DNA from: Vibrio superstes
GTDB lineage: Bacteria > Pseudomonadota > Gammaproteobacteria > Enterobacterales > Vibrionaceae
Direction of reading: 5' to 3'
NCBI RefSeq assembly: GCF_003569005.1
Contig: NZ_BCUR01000001.1
Location: 608,861 to 672,860 of the forward strand
DNA length: 64,000 bases
Position 1 is the first letter of the stretch. Each line of letters opens with the position of its first letter. The notes beneath the pieces are model-generated. The model saw only the letters and a program-made list of their open reading frames with translations, was not told where the DNA came from and did no database searches. Below, piece after piece: positions 45,805-57,601 of this stretch. The translations under genes were made by a program, and so were the position numbers.

Positions 45805-47346
45805 TTACCAAGCCTTCAATCCAACAAAACCATCTAGAATCTCTTTAAGAGCGCCTTCGATTTCATCGTTGTAGTCACCTGTTGCGTTGATCTTTTCAAT
45901 CAACTCTGGATTTTGCGCTTTAGCGTAAGCAAGTAACTCTTCTTCAAAGCTCGCAATCTTGTTCAATTCCACTTCAGTCAAGTAACCCTTCTCAGCAGCA
46001 AAGATAACCATTGCTTGCTCAGCGACTGACATAGGTGAGTATTGCTTCTGCTTCATTAGCTCTGTAACACGTTCACCATGGTCAAGTTGCTTACGAGTCA
46101 TCTCATCCAAATCAGAAGAGAATTGAGCAAACGCTGCCAGTTCACGATATTGAGCCAGTGCAGTACGGATACCACCAGACAGTTTCTTGATGATCTTGCT
46201 TTGTGCAGCACCACCAACGCGAGATACCGAGATACCTGGGTCAACCGCTGGACGCAAACCTGAGTTAAACAGTTGAGTCTGAAGGAAAATCTGACCATCT
46301 GTAATCGAGATTACGTTGGTTGGTACGAACGCTGATACGTCACCCGCTTGGGTTTCGATGATAGGCAGTGCCGTCAATGAACCCGTTTTGCCTTTTACTT
46401 CACCCTTGGTGAATTTCTCAACGTACTCTTCGTTTACACGAGCGGCACGTTCTAGTAGGCGCGAGTGGAGGTAAAAAACGTCACCAGGGAAGGCTTCACG
46501 ACCCGGTGGACGCTTAAGCAATAGAGAGATTTGGCGATAAGCTACCGCTTGTTTTGACAGATCATCATAGATGATAAGTGCATCTTCACCACGGTCACGG
46601 AAGTATTCGCCCATGGTACAACCTGCATACGGTGCTAGGTATTGAAGTGCTGCTGATTCTGATGCTGATGCTACCACTACGATGGTGTTTTCAAGTGCAC
46701 CGTGGTCTTCAAGCTTGCGCACTACGTTAGCAATAGTGGATGCTTTTTGGCCGATAGCGACATACACACACTTAATACCAGAATCTTTTTGGTTGATGAT
46801 GGCATCAATCGCCATTGCTGTTTTACCAGTCTGACGGTCACCGATGATTAGCTCACGTTGACCACGACCGATTGGCACCATGGTATCAACGGCTTTATAG
46901 CCAGTTTGAATGGGTTGATCGACCGACTTACGTTCGATTACACCCGGTGCAATCACTTCTACTGGGTCAAGTTGGTCAAAGCTTACTGCGCCCTTACCAT
47001 CAATTGGCTCACCAAGCGTGTTCACTACACGACCTAGTAGGCCATTACCTACTGGCACTTCCAAGATACGACCAGTACCTTTTACTTTCATGCCTTCAGA
47101 AAGGTCAGTGTAAGGGCCCATAACTACGGCACCCACTGAGAATTGCTCAAGGTTAAGTGCTAGTGCGTATTTGCCACCTGGCAGTTCAATCATCTCACCT
47201 TGCATTACATCAGCAAGACCGTTGATTGTGATGATGCCATCACGAACAGAGACTATGGTGCCTTCATTGCGAGCTTCAGTGCTCACATTAAATTTCGCGA
47301 TTCTCTCTCTGATCAGATCGCTAATTTCATTTGAATTTAATTGCAT
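45805..47346 (-). CDS. atpA: F-type ATP synthase alpha subunit
   Basis: 513 residues, the usual length. P-loop GDRQTGKT, the [48 protein letters not shown] signature and the [17 protein letters not shown]-terminal region are complete. It holds the noncatalytic nucleotide sites of F1. The start codon follows atpH by 9 bp. Confidence 0.97.
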   Translation of the reverse strand: MQLNSNEISDLIRERIAKFNVSTEARNEGTIVSVRDGIITINGLADVMQGEMIELPGGKYALALNLEQFSVGAVVMGPYTDLSEGMKVKGTGRILEVPVGNGLLGRVVNTLGEPIDGKGAVSFDQLDPVEVIAPGVIERKSVDQPIQTGYKAVDTMVPIGRGQRELIIGDRQTGKTAMAIDAIINQKDSGIKCVYVAIGQKASTIANVVRKLEDHGALENTIVVVASASESAALQYLAPYAGCTMGEYFRDRGEDALIIYDDLSKQAVAYRQISLLLKRPPGREAFPGDVFYLHSRLLERAARVNEEYVEKFTKGEVKGKTGSLTALPIIETQAGDVSAFVPTNVISITDGQIFLQTQLFNSGLRPAVDPGISVSRVGGAAQSKIIKKLSGGIRTALAQYRELAAFAQFSSDLDEMTRKQLDHGERVTELMKQKQYSPMSVAEQAMVIFAAEKGYLTEVELNKIASFEEELLAYAKAQNPELIEKINATGDYNDEIEGALKEILDGFVGLKAW

Positions 47347-47355
47347 ATCTGTTAC

Positions 47356-47907
47356 CTATCTCGCGTGAAGTTGACTAGCTAATCGGCTAATTGATGTGTT
47401 CAAAGAACCATCGATGACTGTTTCGCCCGCTTGGACAACAATCCCACCAACCAATGTGTTATCGAGAACTTGCTCTAGTTCAACTCGACGCTCTAATTTC
47501 TTCTCAAGTGCGGCAGTTAGTGACGCAACTTGCTCTTTTGTAAGCGATTCTGAGCTTGTGACAGTGACAGAAACTACACGTTCATGTTCATCCTTTAGCT
47601 CGCTGAACAGCTCAAACAGCTCTCTTACAACCGAAAGACGACCATTCTCTGCCAGGACTCTAATTAGGTTCACGACGTGTTCGTCTACTAGTCCTTGGCA
47701 AACCTCAACTATGATGTTGGCCAGTTCTTCGGCTTGCTGTGTGCCTGCCCCTTCTGCTGAAGAGATCTCATTAGCGATCGTTTCTTCTTCTGCCACAGCT
47801 ACAAGGATTGACAGCATTGACTGCCACTCTTGTAACTTGTCTTCACTTAAAGCAAAGTCAAACGATGCTTTAGCGTAGGGATGAGCAATACTGGTGTAAT
47901 CTGACAT
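47356..47907 (-). CDS. atpH: F-type ATP synthase delta subunit
   Basis: 183 residues. N-terminal six-helix bundle ([24 protein letters not shown]) and the C-terminal segment ([47 protein letters not shown]) typical of delta/OSCP. It forms the top of the peripheral stalk with subunit b. Spaced 11 bp from atpF. Confidence 0.94.
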   Translation of the reverse strand: MSDYTSIAHPYAKASFDFALSEDKLQEWQSMLSILVAVAEEETIANEISSAEGAGTQQAEELANIIVEVCQGLVDEHVVNLIRVLAENGRLSVVRELFELFSELKDEHERVVSVTVTSSESLTKEQVASLTAALEKKLERRVELEQVLDNTLVGGIVVQAGETVIDGSLNTSISRLASQLHAR

Positions 47908-47918
47908 ATTGCCTCCGC

Positions 47919-48389
47919 TTAGATTTCGCTTATCAATTGATCAACTAACGCTCGGTTCGCTGCAGAATCTAGGTTCTTGCTAATCAATTTCTGTGCACTT
48001 TCAATTACAGCGTCTGCCATATTCGCCTGGAGTTCTTGGCGTAATTTTTGACGCTCGCCTTCTAGTTCGGCTCTACCTTGCTCTAAGATGCGCGCTTTCT
48101 CTTGCTCAGCTTCTTGTTGAGCTTGGCTGACGATTTCACTGCGGCGTTTGTTGCCTTGCTCAATCAGTTCAGTCACATTTCTTTTCGCATCTTCGATGAG
48201 TTGAGCACCATTTGCTTTCGCTATTTCTAGCTCTTTCGCTGCATTTTCTGAGTGGCGTAGGCCATCAGCAATTTCTTTTTGGCGCTCGTCTAACATCGCG
48301 GTGAGAGGTGGCCATACATATTTCATACATAGCCAAACAAAAATCACGAATGAGATTGCTTGTCCTAGCATGCTTGCATTTAAGTTCAT
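47919..48389 (-). CDS. atpF: F-type ATP synthase subunit b
   Basis: 156 residues: one N-terminal membrane helix ([20 protein letters not shown]) and a long charged coiled coil ([41 protein letters not shown]). The b2 dimer is the stator. Gap of 63 bp to atpE. Confidence 0.95.
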   Translation of the reverse strand: MNLNASMLGQAISFVIFVWLCMKYVWPPLTAMLDERQKEIADGLRHSENAAKELEIAKANGAQLIEDAKRNVTELIEQGNKRRSEIVSQAQQEAEQEKARILEQGRAELEGERQKLRQELQANMADAVIESAQKLISKNLDSAANRALVDQLISEI

Positions 48390-48452
48390 ACCTTCCTCAC
48401 TAAATCTTGATTACTTATAAATCGATCTTTTCAAAGCTTGCTAATTAATGAA

Positions 48453-48689
48453 TTAAGCTACTGCGAAGATGATGTATAGACCGATACCAACACCGATCAT
48501 CGGTACAGCATCCACAAGACCCATCATGATGAAGAATTGAGTACGAAGCATTGGTGTTAGATCCGGTTGACGTGCAACACCTTCAAGGTATTTACCCGCT
48601 AGGTTACCGATACCAGATGCTGCACCTGCCGCACCCAAACCAATCAGTAATGCACCTGCTACATATAAAACTGCGCTTACGATATCCAT
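48453..48689 (-). CDS. atpE: F-type ATP synthase subunit c
   Basis: 78 residues forming a hairpin of two helices with the polar loop ARQPDL and the ion-binding carboxylate D60 in [13 protein letters not shown]. The residues follow the E. coli pattern, lacking the Q-ES-T pattern of Na+-dependent rings, so proton coupling is expected. The ring number cannot be told from sequence. Confidence 0.96.
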   Translation of the reverse strand: MDIVSAVLYVAGALLIGLGAAGAASGIGNLAGKYLEGVARQPDLTPMLRTQFFIMMGLVDAVPMIGVGIGLYIIFAVA

Positions 48690-48735
48690 TTGTATCTCCG
48701 ATATATAAATTTGTTAATTAAATCTGTGTTAGTAA

Positions 48736-49909
<1,174 letters not shown>

Positions 49910-50547
49910 AATAAAACCTCATATTTAGCAGTGTAACTTAATATAAAAAACAGTCGAAAGTTAACTTGTTCCTAGAAACTGACTCTTGGCTACCCTTTAT
50001 ATCTCCCCACGAAGGTTAGCTATATAAAACTTATTGGCTATCGCTTCGATATGGATAAGTTACGCCTAAAGTTCCGTGATCAAAACACCAAATACCGACA
50101 TCAATCATTCCATTTTTGATAACTGCATCACTTATTTATGAAAATTGAGCAACTGGCACTAGATGCGTTCATTTATAACGCTTGATACTGCAACCAAGTG
50201 CACAGCACTCTTGATTCATATCAATTTAATTATTTATTTACTATAAATTTGCAAGGTAACTATTCAAAACTGGAATGGTGTGAAAATATAAAGGGTTATC
50301 ACTGCTTTGTTGTGCAACCTGAGTAATAAAAATAGGAGGAATATCAGTGATACCCTGCATGGACCTTTATCTACAATTAATATGCAACCAACTAAGTATA
50401 CACACCCATATATTATGCAAGTCATTGATTATCAATAATAAATATAATAGTGATACAGTGATCTTCTTCATACCTAAGGGGGGGAGTTCGATGATAATAT
50501 TGCACCGCTCACACCTAATACTATTAATGCATCACTAAGGTAATTCT
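49910..50547. other. 638-bp divergent promoter region atpI/argR
   Basis: AT-rich, with no supported gene. It must hold the promoters of the atp operon and of the ArgR gene. I could not identify a convincing ARG box; the stretch 50390-50460 has TGCAA and AATAT motifs only partly like TGAATAAATATTCA. Confidence 0.45.
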
Positions 50548-51033
50548 ATGCACAGCAGTGCCACCTTGAGTCACCCTCAATCTCAAGAGAAGTCATTGGA
50601 AAACGTATGTAAACGTCTTCTCCAGGAAAACAGCTTTCACAATCAGAGTGAACTACGAGAAAGCCTAATCAAAAATGGCTTTGCTGGAATCAGCCAATCA
50701 ACGGTTTCACGTCTTTTGACTCAACTTGGGGTTATCAAGGCGCCAAACGCCCTAGGAAAAAAGATTTACTGCTTAGCACCAGAAACCAGCGCTATACAAT
50801 TTGACTCCTCTATTGCCTCCCAGATTGACTCCATTGAAGACAACAAATCCATGATTGTAGTAAAGGCAAAACCTGGAAGTGCCCAGCTCATCGCGAGACT
50901 GATTGATTTTGACGCAGACAAAGCCATATTAGGCTCCATTGCCGGTGATGATACTGTGTTGGTTGTACCCAGTGATGTGGAGAATATAGGGCAGTGCAAA
51001 GAGGCGGTGCGAAATATACTAGCCCTAAACTGA
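50548..51033 (+). CDS. argR: ArgR-family regulator
   Basis: 161 residues, starting after AAGGT. The N-terminal winged helix (KSLENVCKRLLQENSFHNQSELRESLIKNGFAGISQSTVSRLLTQLGVIK) is followed by the hexamerisation/arginine domain (IVVKAKPGSAQLIARLIDFDADKAILGSIAGDDTVLVVPSD). The GSIAGDDT motif includes the arginine-binding Asp pair. It may be a second ArgR copy since no arginine genes are nearby; its targets here are unknown. A terminator follows. Confidence 0.87.
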   Translation: MHSSATLSHPQSQEKSLENVCKRLLQENSFHNQSELRESLIKNGFAGISQSTVSRLLTQLGVIKAPNALGKKIYCLAPETSAIQFDSSIASQIDSIEDNKSMIVVKAKPGSAQLIARLIDFDADKAILGSIAGDDTVLVVPSDVENIGQCKEAVRNILALN

Positions 51034-51069
51034 CCTTCACTTTCAAGAAAGCAGTGAGCCTTAAACCCA

Positions 51070-51106
51070 AAAACCCTAGAAATGGACTATCCACTTCTAG
51101 GGTTTT
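51070..51106. terminator. Bidirectional terminator argR/CoA-disulfide reductase
   Basis: Perfect 12-bp stem AAAACCCTAGAA and TTCTAGGGTTTT with a 13-nt loop, between the two convergent genes. Confidence 0.85.
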
Positions 51107-51120
51107 AGTTAGAGTATGAC

Positions 51121-52443
51121 TTACTTGGCTACGTTACCCGCGACATTCAGGGCATCCCACGTACGAGCAAACGGAGGAGCGTAGCAGAAATCGAGATAAC
51201 CCAATTGCGATGTGGTCATCTTAGCTGTAATTGCAACTGCTAGAGCATTAATGCGGCTTACTGCACCTTTCTTACCAACGATCTCGCCACCTAAGATTAC
51301 TTTGGTTGTTGGGTTGTAGATTAACTTCACCTTAATATCTTCTTGACCAGGGTAATAGTCGGTTTGGTTTTTGTCTGAAATCACAGAGATCTTGTGCTCA
51401 ATGCCAGACTCTTCGGCTAGTGCCTGAGTGACACCCGTGCAGGCCATCTCGTAATCTAAGACTTTCAAACATGAAGAACCTAGGAAGCCTTCCAGATAAA
51501 CATCTTTGCCCGATAGATTGTCTGCCATCATTCGAGCTTGCTTGTTCGCCGTTGTAGCAAGCGGCAGATAAACCGATTGGTTTAAAGCAATGTGGTGAGC
51601 CACAGCGCAATCACCCACAGCGTAAATGTGTTCATCTGCTGTTTGGCCGAACTCATTAACAAGCAATGCACCTGTTGGATGTTTGTCTAAATCAAACATC
51701 TCGGTATTAGGCTTAAAACCCAAAGACATAACAACCACGTCTGCAAATACAGAGCCTTTATCTGTGATCACCTCGTAGCCACCAGCATCAGCATCTTGAA
51801 TGGCTTCTACACTACAATCGACTCTTAAGTCCGCACCCGCTTCTGTAATACTTTGTTCTACGGCAGACACCATATCTGCGCCAAACTGGCGGCTCATTAC
51901 GCGTGAGGCACGCTCAATGATAGTCACCTTCTTGTTTAAATGGTCAGCGGCATCAAATACCTCAAGACCAATGAAGCCGGCACCTATGACACAGATATTT
52001 TTATTTTTCTCATCTGCAAACGCAGCTTTTACTGCCAGACCATCTTCTTGGCTCGTCAGGGTATATACATTTTCTGGATTAAACTCACCGAAGCTTGGCA
52101 CTATGGGCCTAGCACCTGTGCAAATGATGAGCTTGTCGTAGTCGATGAACTCAATGGTACCTTCAACTCGCACTTCAACTCGTTTATTGGCACGGTCAAC
52201 TGCGATGACTTCTGTAGAGATCCTAAGATCTAGTCCAGACTTAATCGCCTGCTCTGGAGTACGAGAAATCATTCGCTCAGTATCATCAAACATGCCACCA
52301 GCGAAGTAAGGCAAGCCACAGCCGCCAAAGGAGATATAGTCACGCTTTTCGATAACAACCACTTCATCACTTGGCTGATTGCGTTTGTACTTTGCCGCAA
52401 AACTCATACCCGCCGCGTTACCGCCGATCACCACTATTTTCAT
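51121..52443 (-). CDS. CoA-disulfide reductase/NADH oxidase-family flavoprotein
   Basis: 440 residues. FAD-binding start VVIGGNAAGMSFAAKYKR, the single redox cysteine C42 (SFGGCGLPYFAGG), NAD-binding ICVIGAGFIGLEVFDAADHL, IYAVGDCAV for FAD, and a C-terminal dimer interface. Family members reduce CoA disulfides, peroxides, polysulfide or O2 through Cys42. Downstream of a cystine-type carrier and a RidA gene, it probably reduces a disulfide made from imported cystine or CoA; specificity is not proved. Seventy-seven bp after the transporter gene. Confidence 0.85.
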   Translation of the reverse strand: MKIVVIGGNAAGMSFAAKYKRNQPSDEVVVIEKRDYISFGGCGLPYFAGGMFDDTERMISRTPEQAIKSGLDLRISTEVIAVDRANKRVEVRVEGTIEFIDYDKLIICTGARPIVPSFGEFNPENVYTLTSQEDGLAVKAAFADEKNKNICVIGAGFIGLEVFDAADHLNKKVTIIERASRVMSRQFGADMVSAVEQSITEAGADLRVDCSVEAIQDADAGGYEVITDKGSVFADVVVMSLGFKPNTEMFDLDKHPTGALLVNEFGQTADEHIYAVGDCAVAHHIALNQSVYLPLATTANKQARMMADNLSGKDVYLEGFLGSSCLKVLDYEMACTGVTQALAEESGIEHKISVISDKNQTDYYPGQEDIKVKLIYNPTTKVILGGEIVGKKGAVSRINALAVAITAKMTTSQLGYLDFCYAPPFARTWDALNVAGNVAK

Positions 52444-52520
52444 ACTAAAACCTTAACTAAAAAGGGTGGCCAATATGGCCACCAAATAGAGTATTTCTTT
52501 ATATTTATTAAAGAGACCGA

Positions 52521-53933
52521 TTAAGCTATCGCTTCCTCTGGATTCTCAGTGCCTTTGGTTACTTCCGAGTTATACACTTCTTTGTCTAGCGTGCCGTTCT
52601 TCTTCGCAGTCAATACACCGGACAACATAGAACCAGAGATATTCAATGCAGTACGCGCCATATCAATCAAGGCTTCGATTGAGACTAGGATTGCTACAAC
52701 CGTGATATCTAATCCCATGATAGTCAGTACCGCTACAGCTGCGAAGGTAGCACCACCACCCACACCAGCAATACCGAATGAAGCAATCGCGATAACGGCA
52801 ACTAGCTGAACAATGAAACCTAGGTCTACTGGAATGCCCATGACTTGCGCAGCCATGATAGCTAGCATTGCTGGGTAGATACCTGCACAACCATTTTGGC
52901 CAATACTCGTACCGAACGTTGCTGACATGTTGGCAGTTTCTTCGTCTACACCTAAAGTGCGATTTTGCGTTTCAACGTTAAGTGGGATAGCCGCCATGCT
53001 TGAACGAGAACCGAAACCAAACACCAATACAGGCCATGATTTCTTCACAAACTTCATTGGAGACAAACCCGTGATGGATACCATAGCGATGTGCACTAAG
53101 TACATAGCAAAGATTGCTGCGTAGCTTGCAACTAGGAAACGGCCCATCTCTGCAAGAGCAAATAGGTCGTTTGTCATCATGAACGACGTCATCAGAGCGA
53201 ACACACCGTATGGCGTTAGCTTCAAGATTTCGCGAACCATAGACAGTACAACTTCTTTAGCAGAGTTAATGAAATCTACGAAGTTTTGTACTTTCTCTGG
53301 ACGACGCTTCTTAACTTGCAGGATGCTGTAGCCGAGGAACATACCAAATAGAACAGTAGATAGCGTTGATGTTCTTTCAGAGCCCGTCAACATATCGAAC
53401 ACGTTTGCAGGAATGATTGATAGAGCAAGTGCAGCTAGACCATTGCTAGACATGCTTTCTTGAGTTGAAAGCAGACGATCACCACGAGCTTCAATAGCGC
53501 CGTTAGAGCCAACAGAGGTGACCATAGTGTTAGCATCAATACCAAAGATATAGATACTTGCAACACCAATGATGGCTGAAATCGCTACGGTGAAGATCAA
53601 TAAACCAATGATTTTTGGTGCTATTTTCGACAGTGCGCCCGCACCATCTACGTTCATGACCGAAGAAACCATAGCCACAAACACCAATGGAATAACGATC
53701 ATTTGTAGAAGCTTGATGTAGCCTTTACCAAATACAGAGATGAACTCGCCAAAGCTCGCGACTGCACTGTGGTCAACGCCCAGTGACAACTGAATCACGC
53801 CACCAAATAAAAGACCACCTACCAATGCACTTAATACGCGGTAGTTAAATGTTTTCTTTTGCTTTTTAAAATTGGATAGTACTGCGTAAAAACCTAAAAA
53901 CAGTACGGAAAGTACAACAAATTGGAAACTCAT
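52521..53933 (-). CDS. tcyP: L-cystine/dicarboxylate symporter, TcyP type
   Basis: 470 residues, 8-10 membrane segments. The DAACS (glutamate/dicarboxylate symporter) signatures are LLQMIVIPLVFVAMVSSVMNVDG, GFGSRSSMAAIPLNVETQ and MSATFGTSIGQNGCAGIYPAMLAIM with the GTSIGQNGCAG variant typical of cystine carriers YdjN/TcyP. It imports cystine or a related amino acid with cation. It lies in the operon with RidA and the CoA-disulfide reductase. Confidence 0.87.
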   Translation of the reverse strand: MSFQFVVLSVLFLGFYAVLSNFKKQKKTFNYRVLSALVGGLLFGGVIQLSLGVDHSAVASFGEFISVFGKGYIKLLQMIVIPLVFVAMVSSVMNVDGAGALSKIAPKIIGLLIFTVAISAIIGVASIYIFGIDANTMVTSVGSNGAIEARGDRLLSTQESMSSNGLAALALSIIPANVFDMLTGSERTSTLSTVLFGMFLGYSILQVKKRRPEKVQNFVDFINSAKEVVLSMVREILKLTPYGVFALMTSFMMTNDLFALAEMGRFLVASYAAIFAMYLVHIAMVSITGLSPMKFVKKSWPVLVFGFGSRSSMAAIPLNVETQNRTLGVDEETANMSATFGTSIGQNGCAGIYPAMLAIMAAQVMGIPVDLGFIVQLVAVIAIASFGIAGVGGGATFAAVAVLTIMGLDITVVAILVSIEALIDMARTALNISGSMLSGVLTAKKNGTLDKEVYNSEVTKGTENPEEAIA

Positions 53934-53957
53934 AATTAAATCCTATTTAGGCTTTCG

Positions 53958-54341
53958 CTATTTGCGATGCGCAATAGCTTCGACTTCGACAAGTGCATCT
54001 TTAGGTAAGCGAGCTGCTTCTACACAAGAGCGCGCCGGTGGATTATCTGTGCCAAATACTTCGGTATATACTTCGTTAAATGCAGCAAAATTCTCCATAT
54101 CAGACAGAAAACAGGTGGTTTTTAGAACGGTCTCTAGACTGGCACCACCAGCTTCTAATACTTCTTTTAGATTTAATAACGACTGCCTTGCTTGCTCTTT
54201 GATGCCACCTTCAACAAACGCCATGGTTTCTGGATCTAGAGGTAATTGACCCGAAGTCAGTACTAACTCGGAATAAGCAGTACCTTGGGCATAAGGTCCG
54301 ATTGCAGCTGGAGCATTAGAGGTTGAGATAAGTTGTTTCAC
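53958..54341 (-). CDS. ridA: RidA (YjgF/UK114) family enamine deaminase
   Basis: 127 residues from a GTG start (AAGGAA 6 nt upstream). Full RidA motif set: TSNAPAAIGPYAQGTAY, TSGQLPLDPET, and the C-terminal PARSCVEAARLPKDALVEVEAIAHR with the key Arg. RidA hydrolyses reactive enamines such as 2-aminoacrylate produced from cysteine or serine by PLP enzymes. Its position between a YheO-type regulator and a cystine carrier fits protection during cysteine breakdown. Confidence 0.93.
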   Translation of the reverse strand: MKQLISTSNAPAAIGPYAQGTAYSELVLTSGQLPLDPETMAFVEGGIKEQARQSLLNLKEVLEAGGASLETVLKTTCFLSDMENFAAFNEVYTEVFGTDNPPARSCVEAARLPKDALVEVEAIAHRK

Positions 54342-54356
54342 GACTTTTCCTTAATT

Positions 54357-55034
54357 TTAAATTTCAGTTGTTTCTGATTTGAATTCTCTGAGGAATTTAT
54401 AGATTGCCTGACGAGTGATCCCTAGCTTTTCTGCCACTTGTGTTGTGGTCTCTTTCAGCTCAAAAATCCCATTGTCAAACAGGTGTTTGGTAATCGCTTT
54501 ATTACGTCCTTTTGGAGTCACACTCGGATCGCCATCCACTTCATGAATGGCTTGTTCAAGTGCTTGATAAATCACATCACCTGCAGAGGTGCTGAAATGT
54601 TCGTTCTCCAAGAAGTTGCTCACTGACACATCAGGCATCAGTGTTTTCATGATCTCTGGGAAAGGGTGAGACAAGTTCATATTGATACACAACATGCCAA
54701 TAGCTTTGCCATTCTCACCGGCCAGCACGCATGTGGTTGATTTCATCATTGCGCCATCACTACTCTTAGTGAAATAGCATTTCGGCGAAACCTCTCCTGT
54801 TCGCTCAAACTCGCTCCACATGCGTAGACCAAGGTCGGTTATTGGGGAACCGATTTCACGTCCGGTATGATGACCATTGACGATTTTTACTACTGAGTTT
54901 TCAAGGCTCTCAAAAGAGTGAATCAATACTTCGCAATGCGGCCCAATTAAATCCGCAATAGTGTCTGCAATGCGAAAATAGTGTTGAAGGCTTTTTTTGT
55001 CTTCTTTTGTAAACTTAACTTGTTGTACGCTCAT
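54357..55034 (-). CDS. YheO-type (DauR-like) transcriptional regulator
   Basis: 225 residues from the ATG at 55034. The N-terminal PAS-like YheO domain (HYFRIADTIADLIGPHCEVLIHSFESLENSVVKIVNGHHTGREIGSPITDLG) is followed by an HTH_22 domain (ELKETTTQVAEKLGITRQAIYKFLREFKS). This architecture is found in DauR, repressor of D-arginine use, and in other amino-acid regulators. It is the first gene of the operon with ridA, the cystine-type carrier and the reductase, so it is probably their local regulator. Confidence 0.87.
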   Translation of the reverse strand: MSVQQVKFTKEDKKSLQHYFRIADTIADLIGPHCEVLIHSFESLENSVVKIVNGHHTGREIGSPITDLGLRMWSEFERTGEVSPKCYFTKSSDGAMMKSTTCVLAGENGKAIGMLCINMNLSHPFPEIMKTLMPDVSVSNFLENEHFSTSAGDVIYQALEQAIHEVDGDPSVTPKGRNKAITKHLFDNGIFELKETTTQVAEKLGITRQAIYKFLREFKSETTEI

Positions 55035-55489
55035 CACTTAGGTTTACTTCTATTAACTCGGTAGGCACAGAATACTCCTATAGGGGTAGATAACAAAACC
55101 GACCAAAAACACATTAAGCCATTGTTTTTAAATGGATTTATTGGATAAATAGATCTAGATCAAAAAATATTAGAGAACCACATCACACTAAAGTGGTAGT
55201 TTGAGTTTAATTTTATTAACTGCATCAAGGTTTAAAAATGTAAACTTAAACTCCGCCACCAGACTGACACAAAATAAACGAGATCTTGCTCAACATTGGC
55301 GAAAAATAGAGCGATAAAAGATGAATTTAAAGACTAAAGAATTGGAGATTAAAGCTCATTCATCGCTGGTTGATTAATAGACACGTCAAGTGTCTTTAAC
55401 GGCAAAATAACTTTCAAAGTCATATTGTTAGATATATTTCGCCTAGAATAAGCAATGTAGCTATTTTAGAGATAAGGAAATTCAAGGAA
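55035..55489. other. 455-bp divergent promoter gap
   Basis: No gene is supported. It must hold the promoters of the YheO-type operon and of the DUF3541 gene. It is AT-rich with no clear CRP, PurR or MetJ site. Confidence 0.45.
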
Positions 55490-56587
55490 ATGATTAAACG
55501 GCCACTAACCTATATAGGTATTACTGCACTCGTTTGCTCTGGTGTGGCGGTTTGTTATTTTCAACAACCTACCTCCTCAGGCGATTATCGTAGCGCAGCC
55601 AAAACCGTAAAACAGACCTATGAGCAGGAACTATTTACTCTCTCACCCTATAAGCAAGGTCACTTTGGTTTACGCATGTTCCGACAAACGCTAGATCCTA
55701 AATACCTTGTCGTGATTGAAGAAGACATCGGCATCATGTCCATAAGATTGAACCAACTCTCTGTCGAACTCAACGCCAAGCAAACCATGAATCAATACGC
55801 AGAGCGGCGCCTAACGCAATATCAACAAGGTAAAGATGAGCGCAGTAAAAGACGGCTGGTCGCTACAAAGGACAAACCAGAATACTTTTATCTAGGCTTG
55901 GATTTACTGAGATATATGGCTCGAGTCGATGACTATGGTCTAAAGCACAAAGATGATAAGAGGCTAAGAAGACATCTTGAGCAATACCCCTTTGATAAGC
56001 TGTTTACGGACAAAGCGATGATAAGAGCATGGGCTGCTCAACTGGCCAATCAGGTTTATTGGCTGAAGCAGTTGGGGATGGGAGATCACGTCACTAAGTT
56101 CACTCAAGCTCTAAAAGATACCTACCCAGATCATGAAGATTATCGACTGTCTCTACAGCAGTATGAAAACAAGCTCTATGGTATGACCCATATTGTGATT
56201 GCGGACTCGGGCTACTATCAACGCCAAGTCAACGAAGAGGATCATGCTTGGATATACGACTATTTCCGAAAAAACATAGAAGACATCATCACCTATACCA
56301 AGCAAGACATCATCGCAGAGGTTGGTATTAGTTTCTTACTCGCCGGACTTGAGGATGATCCCGCGGTCTATAAAGCTCGAGAAGCCATCAGACAATCTAT
56401 CGATGAAACCGCAGGTCGCATCCCTTCTGTCTCTGGAAACCTAGATTTTAGCTACGGTGAACACCGCAATGTTTTAGCGATCATGCTTCTCGATTGGCAC
56501 TTACCCAATGCAGGTCCGAATACCTCCACAACACCAAGCCTATTTAAAACCCTTCCCTACGGACTGCAGATAAAACCTGTTCAGTAA
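55490..56587 (+). CDS. DUF3541-like protein, probably membrane-anchored
   Basis: 365 residues with an N-terminal hydrophobic segment (residues 6-24, LTYIGITALVCSGVAVCYF) that may be a signal anchor. The body is mostly helical with no catalytic motif I can name (FYLGLDLLRYMARVDDYGLKH; EDIITYTKQDIIAEVGISFLLAGL). The overall sequence resembles DUF3541 proteins of vibrios. Function unknown. AAGGAA precedes the ATG. The gene appears monocistronic. Confidence 0.65.
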   Translation: MIKRPLTYIGITALVCSGVAVCYFQQPTSSGDYRSAAKTVKQTYEQELFTLSPYKQGHFGLRMFRQTLDPKYLVVIEEDIGIMSIRLNQLSVELNAKQTMNQYAERRLTQYQQGKDERSKRRLVATKDKPEYFYLGLDLLRYMARVDDYGLKHKDDKRLRRHLEQYPFDKLFTDKAMIRAWAAQLANQVYWLKQLGMGDHVTKFTQALKDTYPDHEDYRLSLQQYENKLYGMTHIVIADSGYYQRQVNEEDHAWIYDYFRKNIEDIITYTKQDIIAEVGISFLLAGLEDDPAVYKAREAIRQSIDETAGRIPSVSGNLDFSYGEHRNVLAIMLLDWHLPNAGPNTSTTPSLFKTLPYGLQIKPVQ

Positions 56588-56762
56588 GACGAACTAACCC
56601 TTCTCTAATCAAGAAATGCCTTTAACAATAAGTAAAGCTTATTACTCATAGTAGCGATTGGCATTGGAGCTAATCAAACCTTGTTGATATAAATGCCCCC
56701 GAACCCATGCACCCATGCTCTGTGACTTATGTTCGCGGAACCTAGAGCTAAAAGGTAAGTAA

Positions 56763-57533
56763 ATGAAGCATCTTATATCGATACTAGTATTAATCACTCT
56801 TGTAGGTTGTAACTCCTCTAGTGATGACAATACCTCACAACAGTTACCACCCTCACACTTACCAGAGGGCACTGTTCCTGATCGTCCTTCTCCTGATGCG
56901 GGCAATCCTGGGCATCTACCCGGTGACTTTATCCCAGATAGACTGCCGATTGATTGGTATAATGAGGCCTCTGCTCGATATGGTATGTCCGTTGAAAATC
57001 TAGATGCAGTATGTCGTTATACAACCTCACACCCTCAAATCAATACTCATGTCTCTTGTGATTGGAGGAATGAAGAGCTGACCATCGTGTATTTTGCTTC
57101 TCGCTATAACAGCGAACCAGAATTGCTTTTTGACCACTCTTTTATCTGGGTGATCAACGACACTAGAATCAACCATGGATTGATCTGGCCCATGACCAAC
57201 CACAAAGCCGTTGGTTTGGAAGGACAGAACCTCTCGGTAAAATACGATGCGGTGAGTCTCAATATCCGAACACAATGCTCGGCTTCAGATTGCACCTTAA
57301 TCAATCATGTTCTGACTCATACCTCTGACAATAATCATGTCCTTTCAAATGGTATCCCTTACAACCACACCACCGACTTTGACATGCAGACCTACAAGCA
57401 GTCAGAGCGTTTCTACTATCGCACCAACTTTGTGGATTTGGATACCGGTGAGTCTTACAACAATACATTGCACCTAGAAGATGACTTCCCAGCGCTGATG
57501 CATGAGGTCTTAGCTCCTGCGTTTGGCTACTAA
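56763..57533 (+). CDS. Proline-rich lipoprotein, unknown
   Basis: 256 residues. Lipobox LVGC at about 13-16 followed by the acidic linker NSSSDDNTSQQ typical of Vibrio surface lipoproteins, then a Pro-rich stretch with a repeated PEGTVPDRPSPD / PGDFIPDRLPID pattern (about 30-65) and a soluble domain with several cysteines (VCRYTT, VSCDWRN, TQCSASDCTL). No family recognised. A strong terminator follows. Confidence 0.65.
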   Translation: MKHLISILVLITLVGCNSSSDDNTSQQLPPSHLPEGTVPDRPSPDAGNPGHLPGDFIPDRLPIDWYNEASARYGMSVENLDAVCRYTTSHPQINTHVSCDWRNEELTIVYFASRYNSEPELLFDHSFIWVINDTRINHGLIWPMTNHKAVGLEGQNLSVKYDAVSLNIRTQCSASDCTLINHVLTHTSDNNHVLSNGIPYNHTTDFDMQTYKQSERFYYRTNFVDLDTGESYNNTLHLEDDFPALMHEVLAPAFGY

Positions 57534-57545
57534 ACAGCCCAATAA

Positions 57546-57579
57546 AAAAGAGAGAGTTGAATCATCAACTCTCTCTTTT
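57546..57579. terminator. Bidirectional terminator
   Basis: 15-bp perfect stem AAAAGAGAGAGTTGA, loop ATCA, TCAACTCTCTCTTTT between the lipoprotein gene and the convergent FAH-family gene. Confidence 0.9.
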
Positions 57580-57601
57580 CAAAGGTGTGAACAGATAAAA
57601 T

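Noticed and set aside
50347..50538. 63-codon frame upstream of argR
   Set aside because: AT-driven composition (Ile, Leu, His) and no ribosome binding site; the region is a promoter gap.
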